Source: Streptomyces sp. VRA16 Mangrove soil
GTDB taxonomy: Bacteria > Actinomycetota > Actinomycetes > Streptomycetales > Streptomycetaceae
Direction of reading: 5' to 3'
NCBI RefSeq assembly: GCF_017377775.1
Contig: NZ_JAFVLN010000002.1
Location: 558,001 to 622,000 of the forward strand
DNA: 64,000 bases
Of this stretch, positions 16,286 through 25,537 are shown piece by piece (position 1 is the stretch's first letter; the number at the start of each line of letters is the position of its first letter). The notes below the pieces were generated by a model that did no database searches, had not been told where the DNA came from, and worked only from the letters and a program-made list of their open reading frames with translations. The translations under genes and the position numbers were made by a program.

Positions 16286-17581
16286 TCAGCCGCTCCACGG
16301 CAGCCAGGCCCGCAACGCGAACCCGCCGTCCGCGGCACGCCCGTGGTCGAGCCGGCCGCCGGCCAGCGTCGCCCGTTCCGTGAGCCCGATCAGGCCCTGT
16401 CCGGAGCCGGGCACGTGCGGGACCTCGCCGGGCGGCGGCGGATTGCGGACGGTGAGGCTGAGGCCCTCGCCCGCGGCGCCGGTGACCGTGACGGTGACCG
16501 CGGCGCCGGGCGCGTGTTTGCGGGCGTTGGTCAGGCCCTCCTGGGCGATGCGGTAGGCGGTGCGTCCGGTGGAGGCCGGTACGCCCTTGGGGTCGGGGAC
16601 GCGGTTGTCGAGCCGTACGTCCATGCCGGCCTCGCGCGATTCGGCGACCAGGGCGTCGAGCGCGGCGAGGGTGGGCTGCGGGCGGCCCGACTCCTCGCCG
16701 TGGTCGGCGGCGCGCAGCACGCCGATGATCTCCCGCAGGTCCTGGAGCGCCTCGTGGGCGCTCTCCCGGATCACCCCGGCGGCGCGGGCGATCTCGTCGC
16801 GGGGCGCGTCGGGCCGGAACTCCAGGGCGCCCGCGTGCACGCTCAGCAGGGTGAGGCGGTGCGCGAGCACGTCGTGCATCTCGCGGGCGATGGCCTCGCG
16901 GGCCAGGCGCTGGGCCTTCTCGGCGCGCAGGGCCGCCTCGTTCTCGGCGCGTCGGGCCCGGTCCCGCAGGGACATCAGGAGCTGGCGCCGGGAGCGGACG
17001 AACATGCCCCAGCCGACGACCGCGATCGTGATCATCACGGTGAACGCGACCGAAAGGCCCCAACTGGAGTCGGGGTCGGGCCGCAGCCAGTAGAAGAGCG
17101 GGACGAGCGCGATGCTGATGCCCGCGACCCAGGCGATGTTGCGGAACGGCCGGTGCACGGCGAGCGTGAACAGCGCGATCATCGAGGCGCCGCCCGCGGT
17201 GTTCGACAGGAAGCCGACCGGGAGCATCGCCACGGCGAAGCCGAGCGGCCAGCGCCTGCGCAGCCAGACCGCCGCGCAGGCCAGCGCGCCGAGGATCTGG
17301 TCGGTCCAGGCGAGGACGGACGGGGTGTGCGGGTCGTCCCAGAGCTGCTCGGAGAAGATCAGGCCGAGGAAGACGGCGATCAGGAAGCAGCTGAAGTCGA
17401 CGATCCAGTCCCGGGCGGTGCGCCGTCGGCGTCCCGGCCGGCCGTCGGGGTCGAGGTCGAGCTCGCCGGCGACAGCCGAGGGCAGCAGCCGGCGCTGCCA
17501 CGGGAGCGGCGCGCTGTCCGCCGATGCCGTGACCGGTGTCGCCGGTGTCATCGGTGCCGCCGGTGTCTCCCGTGCCTCCAT
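16286..17581 (-). CDS. Sensor histidine kinase (HisKA_3 / DesK-NarX type)
   Basis: A 431-residue membrane kinase. Five or six hydrophobic segments lie between residues 60 and 190, followed by a coiled stretch and the dimerisation box REAIAREMHDVLAHRLTLLS, whose His accepts phosphate. The ATPase domain has the N-box (RIAQEGLTNARKHA) and G-box (GSGQGLIGLTERA). ATG 17581 is preferred; a TTG three codons earlier is also open. No clear ribosome site precedes it, so the transcript may be leaderless. It is paired with the response regulator downstream. Confidence 0.88.
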   Translation of the reverse strand: MEARETPAAPMTPATPVTASADSAPLPWQRRLLPSAVAGELDLDPDGRPGRRRRTARDWIVDFSCFLIAVFLGLIFSEQLWDDPHTPSVLAWTDQILGALACAAVWLRRRWPLGFAVAMLPVGFLSNTAGGASMIALFTLAVHRPFRNIAWVAGISIALVPLFYWLRPDPDSSWGLSVAFTVMITIAVVGWGMFVRSRRQLLMSLRDRARRAENEAALRAEKAQRLAREAIAREMHDVLAHRLTLLSVHAGALEFRPDAPRDEIARAAGVIRESAHEALQDLREIIGVLRAADHGEESGRPQPTLAALDALVAESREAGMDVRLDNRVPDPKGVPASTGRTAYRIAQEGLTNARKHAPGAAVTVTVTGAAGEGLSLTVRNPPPPGEVPHVPGSGQGLIGLTERATLAGGRLDHGRAADGGFALRAWLPWSG

Positions 17582-17761
17582 GGTCGACAAATCTACGCAC
17601 CGGGGGCGCCGCGCACCGCTCCGCGCGGTGTCCGGGGGACCAAAGTCGTGGCACTTCGAGACTTTGGTCGCGGTTCCGCGGGACGTTCGGAGTCACGGGT
17701 CGCACGGGACTCGCCCCGCGGCCGATGTGGGTGGGGGGTCCGCGGGGCGAGAGTTCCGTGC

Positions 17762-17980
17762 ATGAACAAGAAGCAGTTGCAGACGATGCTCGAGGTCATC
17801 GGCGCGTTCGCCCTGATCCAGGGCGCTGTCGGCCTGATCCACGAGTTCACCGGCTGGCTGGGCTGGGGCCTGATCGAACGGGTTCCGTTCCTGGCGGGCC
17901 GCGAGGTCTACGGCAGCATCGCGCTCGTGGTGCTCGCCATCGCGCTGTTCGCGGCGGCCGACGCCCAGAAGAAGGCCTGA
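17762..17980 (+). CDS. Small two-helix membrane protein
   Basis: A 72-residue protein with two hydrophobic helices (about residues 11-28 and 47-66) and charged ends (MNKKQLQ, AQKKA). It starts 180 bp from, and divergent to, the sensor kinase gene. Similar short proteins are common beside streptomycete regulators, but I cannot name a function. Reading frame, codon bias and flanking gene orientation support it as real. Confidence 0.65.
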   Translation: MNKKQLQTMLEVIGAFALIQGAVGLIHEFTGWLGWGLIERVPFLAGREVYGSIALVVLAIALFAAADAQKKA

Positions 17981-18032
17981 GACCTGCCGGACCTGACGGA
18001 GCTGTCAGGCAGGCCGGACCCTTCGCTCCGGT

Positions 18033-18473
18033 TCAGCAGGAGTAGTCGATCAGGTCGAAGGACGCGTAGTGGTCCGACGTGTAGTAGTCCTCGACGTGGT
18101 CGGAGACAGTGCCGCCGGCGACGACGCGGCGCGCCCCGCGGGTGCTGGAGCCCGGGGTGATGACGGTGAACTCGTGGTAGTACCCGGACGCCTTGGCGGG
18201 CAGCAGGCCCTCGGCGTTCTTGAATACGGTGCCGTCCTGCGCGTAGGGGTACGGGCCGCCGGAGGCCATCAGGTCCAGGGTGTCGTACGCCTGGGAGGGC
18301 AGGTCCGAGTAACAGATGTCGCCGAACGACGCGGCGGCGGCGAGGGGGGACACCGACGTGACGGACGCGGCGGCCGGGGCCGTGGCGGCCTCGGCGGTGA
18401 CGGTGGCGGAGCCGCCGATGAGGAGTGCGGCGGCGACGGCCGCGGCGCTGATGAAGCGTGAGGGAGTCTTCAT
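18033..18473 (-). CDS. Secreted guanyl-specific ribonuclease (RNase Sa/St type)
   Basis: A 146-residue exported enzyme. A Sec signal peptide (MKTPSRFISAAAVAAALLIG) is followed by a short pro-region and a mature domain of about 96 residues that closely matches RNase Sa. Landmarks are the first half-cystine in DICYSDLPSQA, GGPYPYAQDGTVFKN, catalytic Glu and Arg in YYHEFTVITPGSSTRGARR, catalytic His in SDHYASFDLID and the terminal Cys. RNase Sa-like enzymes cleave RNA 3' of guanosine. No barstar-like inhibitor gene is adjacent. The start may be ATG 18473 or ATG 18482; both lie beside a 30-bp palindrome. Confidence 0.9.
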   Translation of the reverse strand: MKTPSRFISAAAVAAALLIGGSATVTAEAATAPAAASVTSVSPLAAAASFGDICYSDLPSQAYDTLDLMASGGPYPYAQDGTVFKNAEGLLPAKASGYYHEFTVITPGSSTRGARRVVAGGTVSDHVEDYYTSDHYASFDLIDYSC

Positions 18474-18480
18474 GCCCCTC

Positions 18481-18510
18481 ATTGACGCGCGTAGAGCTAC
18501 GCGCGTCAAT
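18481..18510. repeat. 30-bp near-perfect palindrome at the ribonuclease start
   Basis: ATTGACGCGCGTAG (18481-18494), two bases, then its exact complement (18497-18510). It sits 7 bp upstream of the ribonuclease ATG and 26 bp after the EamA gene stop. It could be an operator, a terminator for the EamA gene, or a translation-controlling hairpin. Confidence 0.7.
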
Positions 18511-18536
18511 CCCAACTGCTGTCTGTTTTCCGGGCG

Positions 18537-19442
18537 TTAACTTCCGGCGCGCCGTCCCCAGCCGGTTCCGGCCAGCACCAGAACCGCCCCCAACACGCCC
18601 ATCACACCCAGCCGTTCACCACCCAGGGCGATCCCGGCCGCGGCCGCCCAAAGGGGCTCGGTGCCGAGCAGCAGGCTGACGCGCGAAGGGGATGTACGGC
18701 GCACGGCCCACATCTGCACGAAGAACGCGAAGAGTGTGCAGAAGACGGACAGGAACAGCAGGCCCGCCCAGTCGGCCGGCCGGAAGGCGGCGGCCGCGTC
18801 CCAGGGGGCCGCTCCGGTCCCCGGCACCGCGCACAGCAGCGCGAACACGACGACGGCGGAGCCGAGTTGGACCGTCGTCAGGGGCAGCGCGTCGGCGCCC
18901 TGGACGGCCTTGATGCGGGACATGGCGAGCACGTGCACGGTGCGGGCGAGCGCCGCGAGGAGCATGAGCAGATCGCCGGCCGAAGGTGTCGTGAAACCGC
19001 CCCCCTGTGTCAGGAGCACGACGCCGAGCACGGATGTCGCGGCGGCCCCGAGGAAGGCGCGGGACGGCCGGGTCCGCGTCACGGCCGCCTCGGCGAGCGG
19101 GGTGAAGATCATGGTGAGGCTGATGATGAGCCCGGCGTTGGTCGCCGAGGTGTGCACGACGCCGTACGTCTCCAGGAGGAAGATCCCGCTGAGGATCAGG
19201 CCGAGCAGCCCGGCGCCGCGCCACTGGGCGGGACTCAGCGCGCGCAGCGCCCGCCGTCCGGCGGCCACGAGGGCGGGCAGCACGATCCCGAAGCGCAGGA
19301 CGAGAACGGCGAGCACGGTCGACTGGGTGGTGACGCCCTTGGCGGCGAGATAGCTGGCGCCCCAGACGACGGCGACCGCGAGGACGGGTACGTCGACGAG
19401 CCAGGCGCGGGGGCGGGGTGCGGGCAGGGCGATGCCGCTCAA
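18537..19442 (-). CDS. EamA-family (DMT) transporter
   Basis: A 301-residue ten-helix membrane protein of the drug/metabolite transporter superfamily. Two EamA repeats are visible; the first starts at VAVVWGASYLAAKGV and the second at LMLLAALARTVHVLAMSRI. The segment LLLGTEPLWAAAAGIALGGE is the usual end of the second repeat. Substrates of such exporters are commonly amino acids or nucleotides, unknown here. The start is TTG 19442, with GGAG six bases upstream; no ATG fits better. Confidence 0.85.
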   Translation of the reverse strand: MSGIALPAPRPRAWLVDVPVLAVAVVWGASYLAAKGVTTQSTVLAVLVLRFGIVLPALVAAGRRALRALSPAQWRGAGLLGLILSGIFLLETYGVVHTSATNAGLIISLTMIFTPLAEAAVTRTRPSRAFLGAAATSVLGVVLLTQGGGFTTPSAGDLLMLLAALARTVHVLAMSRIKAVQGADALPLTTVQLGSAVVVFALLCAVPGTGAAPWDAAAAFRPADWAGLLFLSVFCTLFAFFVQMWAVRRTSPSRVSLLLGTEPLWAAAAGIALGGERLGVMGVLGAVLVLAGTGWGRRAGS

Positions 19443-19543
19443 TGAGGTCTCCGGGTGCGGGCGGGGCCGTGCGGAGACGTCGGCGGCTCACGCGGGGGCG
19501 GCGCTCACCGTACCCGCGGCATGATCACGGCGACCAGGTCCCG

Positions 19544-20155
19544 TCACGCGAAACTGCCGTACGTGGGGCGGCCGTCGAGCTCGTACGAGGTGATCACGAC
19601 GCCCTTGCCCGTGACGCGGGTGCCCGCGTTGCGGAACGCGGTGGCGACGGCGCCCTCGGCGAACAGCCGCTTTCCGGTGCCGAGCACGACCGGGAACGTC
19701 AGCAGGTGCAGGGTGTCGATGAGGTCGTGGCGCAGCAGGTACGCGGCGAGGTCGCCGCTGCCGTGGATCTGCAGTTCGCGGCCGGGCTGTTCCTTGAGCG
19801 CGGTGACGTCCTTGACGAGGTCGGAGCCGCCGATGACCCGGGTGCCCGCCCAGTCCGCGCCGGTCAGGGTCCTGCTGGCGACGTACTTCGGCAGCGCGTT
19901 CAGCTTGCTCGCGACCGGGTCGGCCGGATCCGTCCGCCGCGGCCAGTACCCGGCGAAGATGTCGTACGTGCGGCGCCCCAGCAGGAACGCGTCGGCGCGG
20001 GCGAAGGACTCGGTGACGAACCCCATGAAGTCCTCGTCGCCGAACGGCACCGTCCACCCGCCGTGCGGGAACCCTCCGGAGGTGTCCTCCTCCGGGGCGC
20101 CGGGCGCCTGATGGACGCCGTCGATGCTGAGGAACTGGGTGAGTGTGAGCTTCAT
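19544..20155 (-). CDS. Dihydrofolate reductase-family protein (RibD C-terminal fold)
   Basis: A 203-residue protein. The N-terminus LTLTQFLSIDGVHQAPGAPE and the block DAFLLGRRTYDIFAGYWPRR are characteristic of the DfrA-like 'dihydrofolate reductase family' group, with a later IHGSGDLAAYLLRHDLIDTL strand-helix. These proteins use NADPH, but the physiological substrate of the group is mostly unknown; it is not the housekeeping DHFR. It is monocistronic. Confidence 0.85.
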   Translation of the reverse strand: MKLTLTQFLSIDGVHQAPGAPEEDTSGGFPHGGWTVPFGDEDFMGFVTESFARADAFLLGRRTYDIFAGYWPRRTDPADPVASKLNALPKYVASRTLTGADWAGTRVIGGSDLVKDVTALKEQPGRELQIHGSGDLAAYLLRHDLIDTLHLLTFPVVLGTGKRLFAEGAVATAFRNAGTRVTGKGVVITSYELDGRPTYGSFA

Positions 20156-20244
20156 GTCCGCCTCCAGCGGCCGGCCGGGAATGTCCGTCTCCGGTGCAGA
20201 CCCCGTCCGCACCGGAAACTCATCGCGGCGGCCGCGCGGCGCCG

Positions 20245-21060
20245 TCAGCCCGCGTGGGTGGAGAAGAGGCCGCCGGTGGCGCCCTGCTTGTCGCCGCCCT
20301 GCGCCTTGCGCAGGGCGTTGGCGAGGCCCTCGATGGTCATGGACTGCAGGATCACCCGGCCGTTGCCCTCCAGGGTCGCCAGGGACAGGCCCTCGCCGCC
20401 GAAGACCGCGTTCATCATCCCCTGGCGGTTGAGGCCGCCGATGCGCTGGACCCCGTACTGGATGCCCTCCTCGAAGGCGACGATGCAGCCGGTGTCGACC
20501 TCGATGCGGCCGCCGAAGTCCGCCGGGTTCAGGTCGATGAAGTTGCCGGAGCCCGCGATGATCACCGTGCCGCGCCCGGTGAACTTCTCCAGGACGAAGC
20601 CCTCGCCGCCGCTGCGCCCGGTCCGCCCGCCCTGCCAGGCGATGCCGAACTCGACGCTGGACTCGGCGGCCACGAAGGCGTCCTTCTCGGCGAACCACGC
20701 GCGCGTGCCGTCCAGCTCCAGGGCGCGCATCTCGCCGGGCAGCACCCCGGCGAAGCCGACCGTGCCCTCGCCGCCCTGCGACGTGAAGTACTGGAAGGCG
20801 AGCGACTCGCCCGCGAGGGCGCGCTGGCCGACCTGCATGGCGGTGCCCATGGCCTGGCGGAGCATGCCGCCCATGCCGCCGCCCTGGCCGCCCTGCCCCT
20901 GGGCGTGCCCTTGCGAGGGGCCCGAGAGGCGGGTCTCCATGCTCACGTTCGCCGTCTTGAACAGGAACTTTCCCGCCTCGCAATAGACGGTCTGGCCGGG
21001 TCCGAGGTTGACCACGGCCATCTGCATCGCATTGCCGACGATCTCTTGCTGAAGTGTCAC
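20245..21060 (-). CDS. AIM24 / TIGR00266-family protein
   Basis: A 271-residue beta-rich protein. Conserved family landmarks are GQTVYCEAGKFLFKTANVSM near the N-terminus, GAGGE-like turns, and GSGNFIDLNPADFGGRIEVD toward the C-terminus. A Gly/Gln-rich loop (GHAQGQGGQGGGMGG) is inserted near residue 55. Function is unknown in bacteria. The start GTG 21060 is chosen for the preceding GAGGAC; ATG 21027 is an alternative. Confidence 0.8.
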   Translation of the reverse strand: MTLQQEIVGNAMQMAVVNLGPGQTVYCEAGKFLFKTANVSMETRLSGPSQGHAQGQGGQGGGMGGMLRQAMGTAMQVGQRALAGESLAFQYFTSQGGEGTVGFAGVLPGEMRALELDGTRAWFAEKDAFVAAESSVEFGIAWQGGRTGRSGGEGFVLEKFTGRGTVIIAGSGNFIDLNPADFGGRIEVDTGCIVAFEEGIQYGVQRIGGLNRQGMMNAVFGGEGLSLATLEGNGRVILQSMTIEGLANALRKAQGGDKQGATGGLFSTHAG

Positions 21061-21202
21061 GTCCTCTTCAACGCGAGAGGCGGAGCGAAAGGTTCCGGGG
21101 GGGGCGGAGCACGAGGATCTCGATGTCCGTTCGCCGCCAGCCCCCGCCGCCGTGCGCCGCTGTACTTGAAGCCACAACAACCGCTCTGCACGGGAGACGC
21201 AC

Positions 21203-21934
21203 ATGAACAGCAAGGTGGCCCTGGTGACCGGCGGCAGCCGCGGCATGGGGGCGGCGACGGCCCTGCGCCTCGCCGAGGACGGCTACGACGTGGCCGTCAC
21301 CTACGTCCAGGGGAAGGAGGCCGCCGAGGAGGTGGTGCGGCGGATCGAGGCGACCGGACGCCGCGGGCTCGCGGTGCGCGCCGACTCCGCGGACCCGGCC
21401 GAGGCGGCGGGCGCGGTGACTGCCGCCGTGGACCGGCTCGGGCGGCTCGACGTCCTGGTGAACAACGTGGGCGTGGGCCTCCTCGGCCCCCTCGACTCCC
21501 TCGCCCTCGCCGATGTGGACCGGGTCCTCGCGGTGAACGTGCGCGGGGTCTTCCTCGCCTCGCAGGCCGCGGCACAGGTGCTCGGGGCCGGCGGCCGGAT
21601 CATCACGATCGGTACGTGCATGACCCAGCGCGTGCCGGGCCCCGGCGGCACGCTCTACGCCATGAGCAAGTCGGCCCTGATCGGCCTGACGAAGGCGCTG
21701 GCGCGGGAGCTGGGCGGGCGCGGCATCACGGCGAACATCGTGCACCCGGGGCCGATCGACACCGACATGAACCCGGCGGACGGCCCGTACGCGCAGGGCC
21801 AGGCGGAGATGACGGCGCTCGGCCGGTTCGGCACGGCGGACGAGGTGGCCCGCTCGGTGGCCTATCTGGCGGGGCCCGCGGCCGCCTACGTCACCGGTGC
21901 GGAGCTCTCGGTGGACGGCGGTCACGCGGCATGA
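21203..21934 (+). CDS. Short-chain dehydrogenase/reductase (FabG-like)
   Basis: A 243-residue SDR. The cofactor motif TGGSRGMG opens the protein, LVNNVGVG is the NNAG-type motif, and YAMSK supplies the catalytic Tyr and Lys. The usual active-site Ser about 13 residues before Tyr is replaced: the segment reads IGTCMTQRVPGPGGTLYAMSK, with Thr and Cys at the two nearest positions. The C-terminus VTGAELSVDGGHAA is standard. ATG 21203 sits 142 bp from the divergent AIM24 gene start. Substrate unknown. Confidence 0.85.
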   Translation: MNSKVALVTGGSRGMGAATALRLAEDGYDVAVTYVQGKEAAEEVVRRIEATGRRGLAVRADSADPAEAAGAVTAAVDRLGRLDVLVNNVGVGLLGPLDSLALADVDRVLAVNVRGVFLASQAAAQVLGAGGRIITIGTCMTQRVPGPGGTLYAMSKSALIGLTKALARELGGRGITANIVHPGPIDTDMNPADGPYAQGQAEMTALGRFGTADEVARSVAYLAGPAAAYVTGAELSVDGGHAA

Positions 21935-21938
21935 GCAT

Positions 21939-21976
21939 GCGGGGCGCACCGGTGCTGTCGGGCCGGTGCGCCCCGC
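21939..21976. terminator. Bidirectional hairpin terminator
   Basis: A perfect 14-bp stem (GCGGGGCGCACCGG with its complement) and a 10-base loop lie between the convergent SDR and allantoicase genes. Confidence 0.75.
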
Positions 21977-21991
21977 AGGTCGCTGTGCGGG

Positions 21992-23125
21992 TCAGGCACC
22001 CGACTCCGCGTGGCGTGCGGCCAGTTCGGTGCTGCCCTGCTCGGTCAGCGAGCCGAACAGACGGAGCCGCGAGATGCCGCCGTCCGGGTAGATGTCGATC
22101 CGGGCGTGGGTGCCGACGGCCGGGGTGTCGAGCACGAAGCGGTGATTCGTGTCGGGCTGCAGACGGGTGCGGGGCAGCACCTCGGTCCACTCGCCGCTCT
22201 CGCCGTCCTTGACCGAGACGGACGCCCAGCCGGCGCTGTTGCCCTTGAGGTACGCGGTGTCGATCTCCAGGGCGCGGATCTCGGACTGGGCGACGAGCCG
22301 GTAGCGGATCCAGTCGTTGCCGTTGTCGCGGCGGCGCCGGGTCTCCCAGCCGTCGTCCATCTTGCGGGAGCGGCCGGGCTGGATGGTGTTGGAGGCGGGC
22401 GAGTAGAAGAGGTTCGAGGCGTCCTCGGCGCGGCCGCCGTTCTCCAGGGCGACGACGTCGAAGGTGCCGAGCACGGCGAGCCACTTCGGGTCCGGGACGA
22501 CCTCGCCGTACACGCGCAGGCGGGCGATGCCGCCGTCGGGGTGCTGGTTGACGCGCAGGTGCGTGAAGCGCTGCTCGACGTCGACCGCGAAGCCGTTGGC
22601 CGCGTGGCCGCCGACTGCCGTACGCGGGACGAGGGTCACCCACTTCACGTCGTCCGCGAGGAGTTCCTCGGGGGTGGGCGCGCCCGCCACGGACGTGGCC
22701 TCGACGGAGACGGCCTGCGGGTAGTTGCCGCGGAAGTGGGCGGTGTCGACGACGATGCCGCGGACGACGCCGGGGGCGCCGAGCCGGACCAGCGCCCAGT
22801 CGTGGTCGTCGGCGGTGGGCCACGGATGGTCGGCGCCGGTGCCGCGGCGACGGCGGGTCTCCCAGCCGTCCATGATCTTGCCCTTGTGGCCGAAGTGCTC
22901 GGGGTCGAACTCGGCACGCTCGGGCACCAGCAGGTTCTCGCGCTGCGCGAAGAACTCGTCGTTCGCGGCGATCACACCGGCGCCGAGCTGGCGCGCGGCG
23001 AGGTCGGCGTACTGCGTGAACGGGAAGTCCGCGGTGCGGTAGTCGGCGTACGGGTCGCCGCCGCCGTAGGGGCTGGCGTCCCCGGTGAAGCTGGGTATCC
23101 CGGAATGCGCGGACATGGTGGTCAC
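21992..23125 (-). CDS. alc: Allantoicase
   Basis: A 377-residue enzyme that splits allantoate into ureidoglycolate and urea in purine breakdown. The two internal repeats of the family are clear: [18 protein letters not shown] near residue 85 and [17 protein letters not shown] near residue 255, each followed by an HxRGNYP or AYLKGNSAG strand. The start is GTG 23125, which overlaps the allantoinase stop by 4 bp (GTGA), so translation is coupled; AAAGGA lies just upstream. It acts after allantoinase in the same operon and is probably controlled by the divergent IclR regulator. Confidence 0.93.
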   Translation of the reverse strand: MTTMSAHSGIPSFTGDASPYGGGDPYADYRTADFPFTQYADLAARQLGAGVIAANDEFFAQRENLLVPERAEFDPEHFGHKGKIMDGWETRRRRGTGADHPWPTADDHDWALVRLGAPGVVRGIVVDTAHFRGNYPQAVSVEATSVAGAPTPEELLADDVKWVTLVPRTAVGGHAANGFAVDVEQRFTHLRVNQHPDGGIARLRVYGEVVPDPKWLAVLGTFDVVALENGGRAEDASNLFYSPASNTIQPGRSRKMDDGWETRRRRDNGNDWIRYRLVAQSEIRALEIDTAYLKGNSAGWASVSVKDGESGEWTEVLPRTRLQPDTNHRFVLDTPAVGTHARIDIYPDGGISRLRLFGSLTEQGSTELAARHAESGA

Positions 23126-24468
23126 TTGTTCCTTTCGAGCAGCGTGCCCTGCGGGGCGGTGAACTCGCCGTCGGCGACGATGCGTTCGCCGCGCAGCCAG
23201 GTCGACCTGACGACCCCGTGCAGGGTCTTGCCCGCGTACGCGGTGACGCGGTTGCGGTGCTGGAGCTCCGCCGGGTCGACGGTGAAGGTCTCCTCGGGGG
23301 CGAGGACGGCGAAGTCGGCGTCACGGCCGACGGCGATGGCGCCCTTGCGGTCGTCGAGGCCGACGAGGGCGGAGGTCCGCTCGGACATCCAGCGGACCAC
23401 GTCCTCCAGGGAGTGGCCGCGCGAGCGGGCCGCGGTCCAGATGGCCGACAGGCTCAGCTGGAGGCCGGAGATGCCGCCCCACGCGGTGGCGAAGTCGTCG
23501 GTCTTCAGGTCGGCGGTCGACGGCGAGTGGTCGGTCACGATGCAGTCGATGGTGCCGTCGGCGAGCGCCTGCCACAGCAGGTCCTGGTTGGCGGCCTCGC
23601 GGATGGGCGGGCAGCACTTGAACTCGCTCGCCCCGTCCGGGACCTCCTCGGCGGTGAGCGTGAGGTAGTGCGGGCAGGTCTCGACGGTGAGCTTGACGCC
23701 CTCGGCCTTGGCGGCGGCGATCAGCGGCAGCGCGTCGGAGGACGACAGGTGCAGGATGTGGACGCGGGCGCCGATCCGCTTGGCGGTGTCGATGAGCCCC
23801 TTGATCGCGACGTCCTCGGAGACCCGGGGGCGGGTGGCGAGGTAGTCGTCGTACTTGGGGCCGGAGTTGTGCGGCGCCACGTCCAGCTCGTGCGGGTCCT
23901 CGGCGTGCACGATGAGCAGTCCGCCGAAGCCGGCGATCTCGGCCATCGAGGCGGTGAGCTGGTCCCCGTTCAGGTGCGGGAACTCGTCGACGCCGGAGGG
24001 CGACAGGAAGCACTTGAAGCCGAAGACGCCGGCGTCGTGCAGCGGGCGCAGGTCCTTGACGTTGTCGGGCAGGGCGCCGCCCCAGAAGCCGACGTCGATG
24101 TGCGCCTTGCTCGCGGCCACGTCCTTCTTGGTCCGCAGGTTCTCGACCGTCGTGGTGGGCGGCAGGGAGTTGAGCGGCATGTCGACGAGGGTCGTGATGC
24201 CACCGGCCGCGGCGGCGCGGGTGGCGGTCCAGAAGCCCTCCCACTCGGTGCGGCCGGGGTCGTTCACGTGCACGTGCGTGTCGACGATGCCGGGCAGCAG
24301 CACGTCGTCGCCGAAGTCCTCCAGGCGGGCACCCTCCGGCACCTCCGCGTCGTGCGCGAGCACCGCGGTGATCTTCCCCTGGGCGACGGCGACCGACGCG
24401 GGCCGCGTACCGTCGGGGGTGATGACGCGGGTCGAGCGCAGCACCAGTTCGACTTCGACGTCCGACAC
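23122..24468 (-). CDS. allB: Allantoinase
   Basis: A 448-residue cyclic amidohydrolase that opens allantoin to allantoate. The metal-binding HxH is in [14 protein letters not shown] near residue 60, the carboxylated-Lys segment is [13 protein letters not shown], further His ligands lie in LLIVHAED and [11 protein letters not shown], and the catalytic Asp in CIVTDHSPS. The start is GTG 24468 with GGGAGG six bases upstream; the open frame extends further but lacks support. First gene of the allantoinase-allantoicase operon and divergent from allR. Confidence 0.93.
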   Translation of the reverse strand: MSDVEVELVLRSTRVITPDGTRPASVAVAQGKITAVLAHDAEVPEGARLEDFGDDVLLPGIVDTHVHVNDPGRTEWEGFWTATRAAAAGGITTLVDMPLNSLPPTTTVENLRTKKDVAASKAHIDVGFWGGALPDNVKDLRPLHDAGVFGFKCFLSPSGVDEFPHLNGDQLTASMAEIAGFGGLLIVHAEDPHELDVAPHNSGPKYDDYLATRPRVSEDVAIKGLIDTAKRIGARVHILHLSSSDALPLIAAAKAEGVKLTVETCPHYLTLTAEEVPDGASEFKCCPPIREAANQDLLWQALADGTIDCIVTDHSPSTADLKTDDFATAWGGISGLQLSLSAIWTAARSRGHSLEDVVRWMSERTSALVGLDDRKGAIAVGRDADFAVLAPEETFTVDPAELQHRNRVTAYAGKTLHGVVRSTWLRGERIVADGEFTAPQGTLLERNK

Positions 24469-24490
24469 CCTGGACCTCCCGTACATGAGT

Positions 24491-24507
24491 TTCAACGTTC
24501 TGTTGAA
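24491..24507. promoter_or_regulatory. Inverted repeat in the allantoinase leader
   Basis: TTCAAC (24491-24496) and GTTGAA (24502-24507) flank five bases, 23 bp upstream of the allantoinase start. It may be a second operator for the IclR regulator or another nitrogen or purine regulator. Confidence 0.4.
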
Positions 24508-24544
24508 GGAGTTTTCACTCCGGCTTCGTGAACCGTCAAGGGTC

Positions 24545-24573
24545 TGGACGTTTCCACAAAGTGAAATTATGAT
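24545..24573 (+). promoter_or_regulatory. allR promoter with embedded IclR-type operator
   Basis: -35 TGGACG (24545-24550), 17-base spacer, -10 TATGAT (24568-24573). The spacer contains TTCCACAAAGTGAAA (24552-24566), a dyad with one mismatch to TTCCAC-N3-GTGGAA. The same element occupies the spacer of the malate synthase promoter at 32571-32599. On the other strand the dyad abuts a CATAAT that could be the allantoinase -10. Confidence 0.6.
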
Positions 24574-24685
24574 TCCGACAGGCAGAACGTAGCTACCGAC
24601 GAACTTCGAGGTCAAGGGATCACCGGGCCGGAAACCGCCGGATAGGCTGCACTCCTGCCTGCCTGTCCTCGAAAGGAACCGCGCC

Positions 24686-25480
24686 GTGCCGACGTCCAGC
24701 GCCAGCACCACTGACCCCGCCAAGCCCAGCGGCGGTGTCCAGTCCCTCGAGCGCGCCTTCGACCTGCTCGAGCGGATGGCCGACGCCGGTGGCGAGGTGG
24801 GCCTGAGCGAACTCTCCGCGAGCAGCGGCCTGCCCCTGCCGACGATCCACCGCCTGATGCGCACCCTGGTGGCCTGCGGTTACGTACGTCAGCAGCCCAA
24901 CCGCCGCTATGCGCTCGGCCCGCGCCTGATCCGGCTCGGCGAGTCGGCGTCCCGGCTGCTCGGCACGTGGGCGCGCCCCTATCTGGCACGGCTCGTCGAG
25001 GAGACCGGCGAGACGGCGAACATGGCGCTGCTCGACGGGGACGAGATCGTATACGTGGCCCAGGTGCCGTCGAAGCACTCGATGCGGATGTTCACCGAGG
25101 TCGGGCGCCGGGTGCTGCCGCACTCGACCGGTGTGGGCAAGGCGCTGCTCGCGCACACCCCCGCCGACGAGGTGCGGTCGCTGCTCGGGCGGACCGGGAT
25201 GCCGGCGGCGACCGAGAAGACGATCACGACGCCGGACGGCTTCCTCGACGCGCTCGAAGAGGTCCGGCAGCTCGGCTACGCGGTGGACGACAACGAGCAG
25301 GAGATCGGGGTGCGCTGCCTCGCGGTCTCCGTCCCGGACTCCCCCACGGCGGCGGCCATCTCCATCTCGGGTCCCGCGGGACGCGTCACGGAAGCGGCGA
25401 CGGAGAAGATCGTGCCGGTGCTTCAGCAGGTGGCCCGTGAGCTGTCGGAGGCGCTGGCCAGCTCGGGCGCGGCTTCTTAG
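24686..25480 (+). CDS. allR: IclR-family regulator of allantoin use (AllR)
   Basis: A 264-residue regulator. The winged helix occupies residues about 12-75 ([38 protein letters not shown]) and the IclR effector domain the rest ([32 protein letters not shown]). IclR proteins at this position in Streptomyces repress allantoin genes and are released by allantoate-derived or glyoxylate-type ligands. GTG 24686 follows GAAAGGA by 8 bases. It is divergent from allB, and its own promoter carries the proposed operator, so autoregulation is likely. The symbol is given from context. Confidence 0.85.
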   Translation: MPTSSASTTDPAKPSGGVQSLERAFDLLERMADAGGEVGLSELSASSGLPLPTIHRLMRTLVACGYVRQQPNRRYALGPRLIRLGESASRLLGTWARPYLARLVEETGETANMALLDGDEIVYVAQVPSKHSMRMFTEVGRRVLPHSTGVGKALLAHTPADEVRSLLGRTGMPAATEKTITTPDGFLDALEEVRQLGYAVDDNEQEIGVRCLAVSVPDSPTAAAISISGPAGRVTEAATEKIVPVLQQVARELSEALASSGAAS

Positions 25481-25508
25481 GGGTTCGCTGCCGGCCGGGT
25501 GCGGGTGA

Positions 25509-25531
25509 GCGGGGGCTGGTCGCGCCCCCGC
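25509..25531. terminator. Hairpin between allR and the ABC exporter genes
   Basis: GCGGGGGC (25509-25516) pairs with GCCCCCGC (25524-25531) over a 7-base loop, between two convergent genes. Confidence 0.6.
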
Positions 25532-25537
25532 CGGCCG

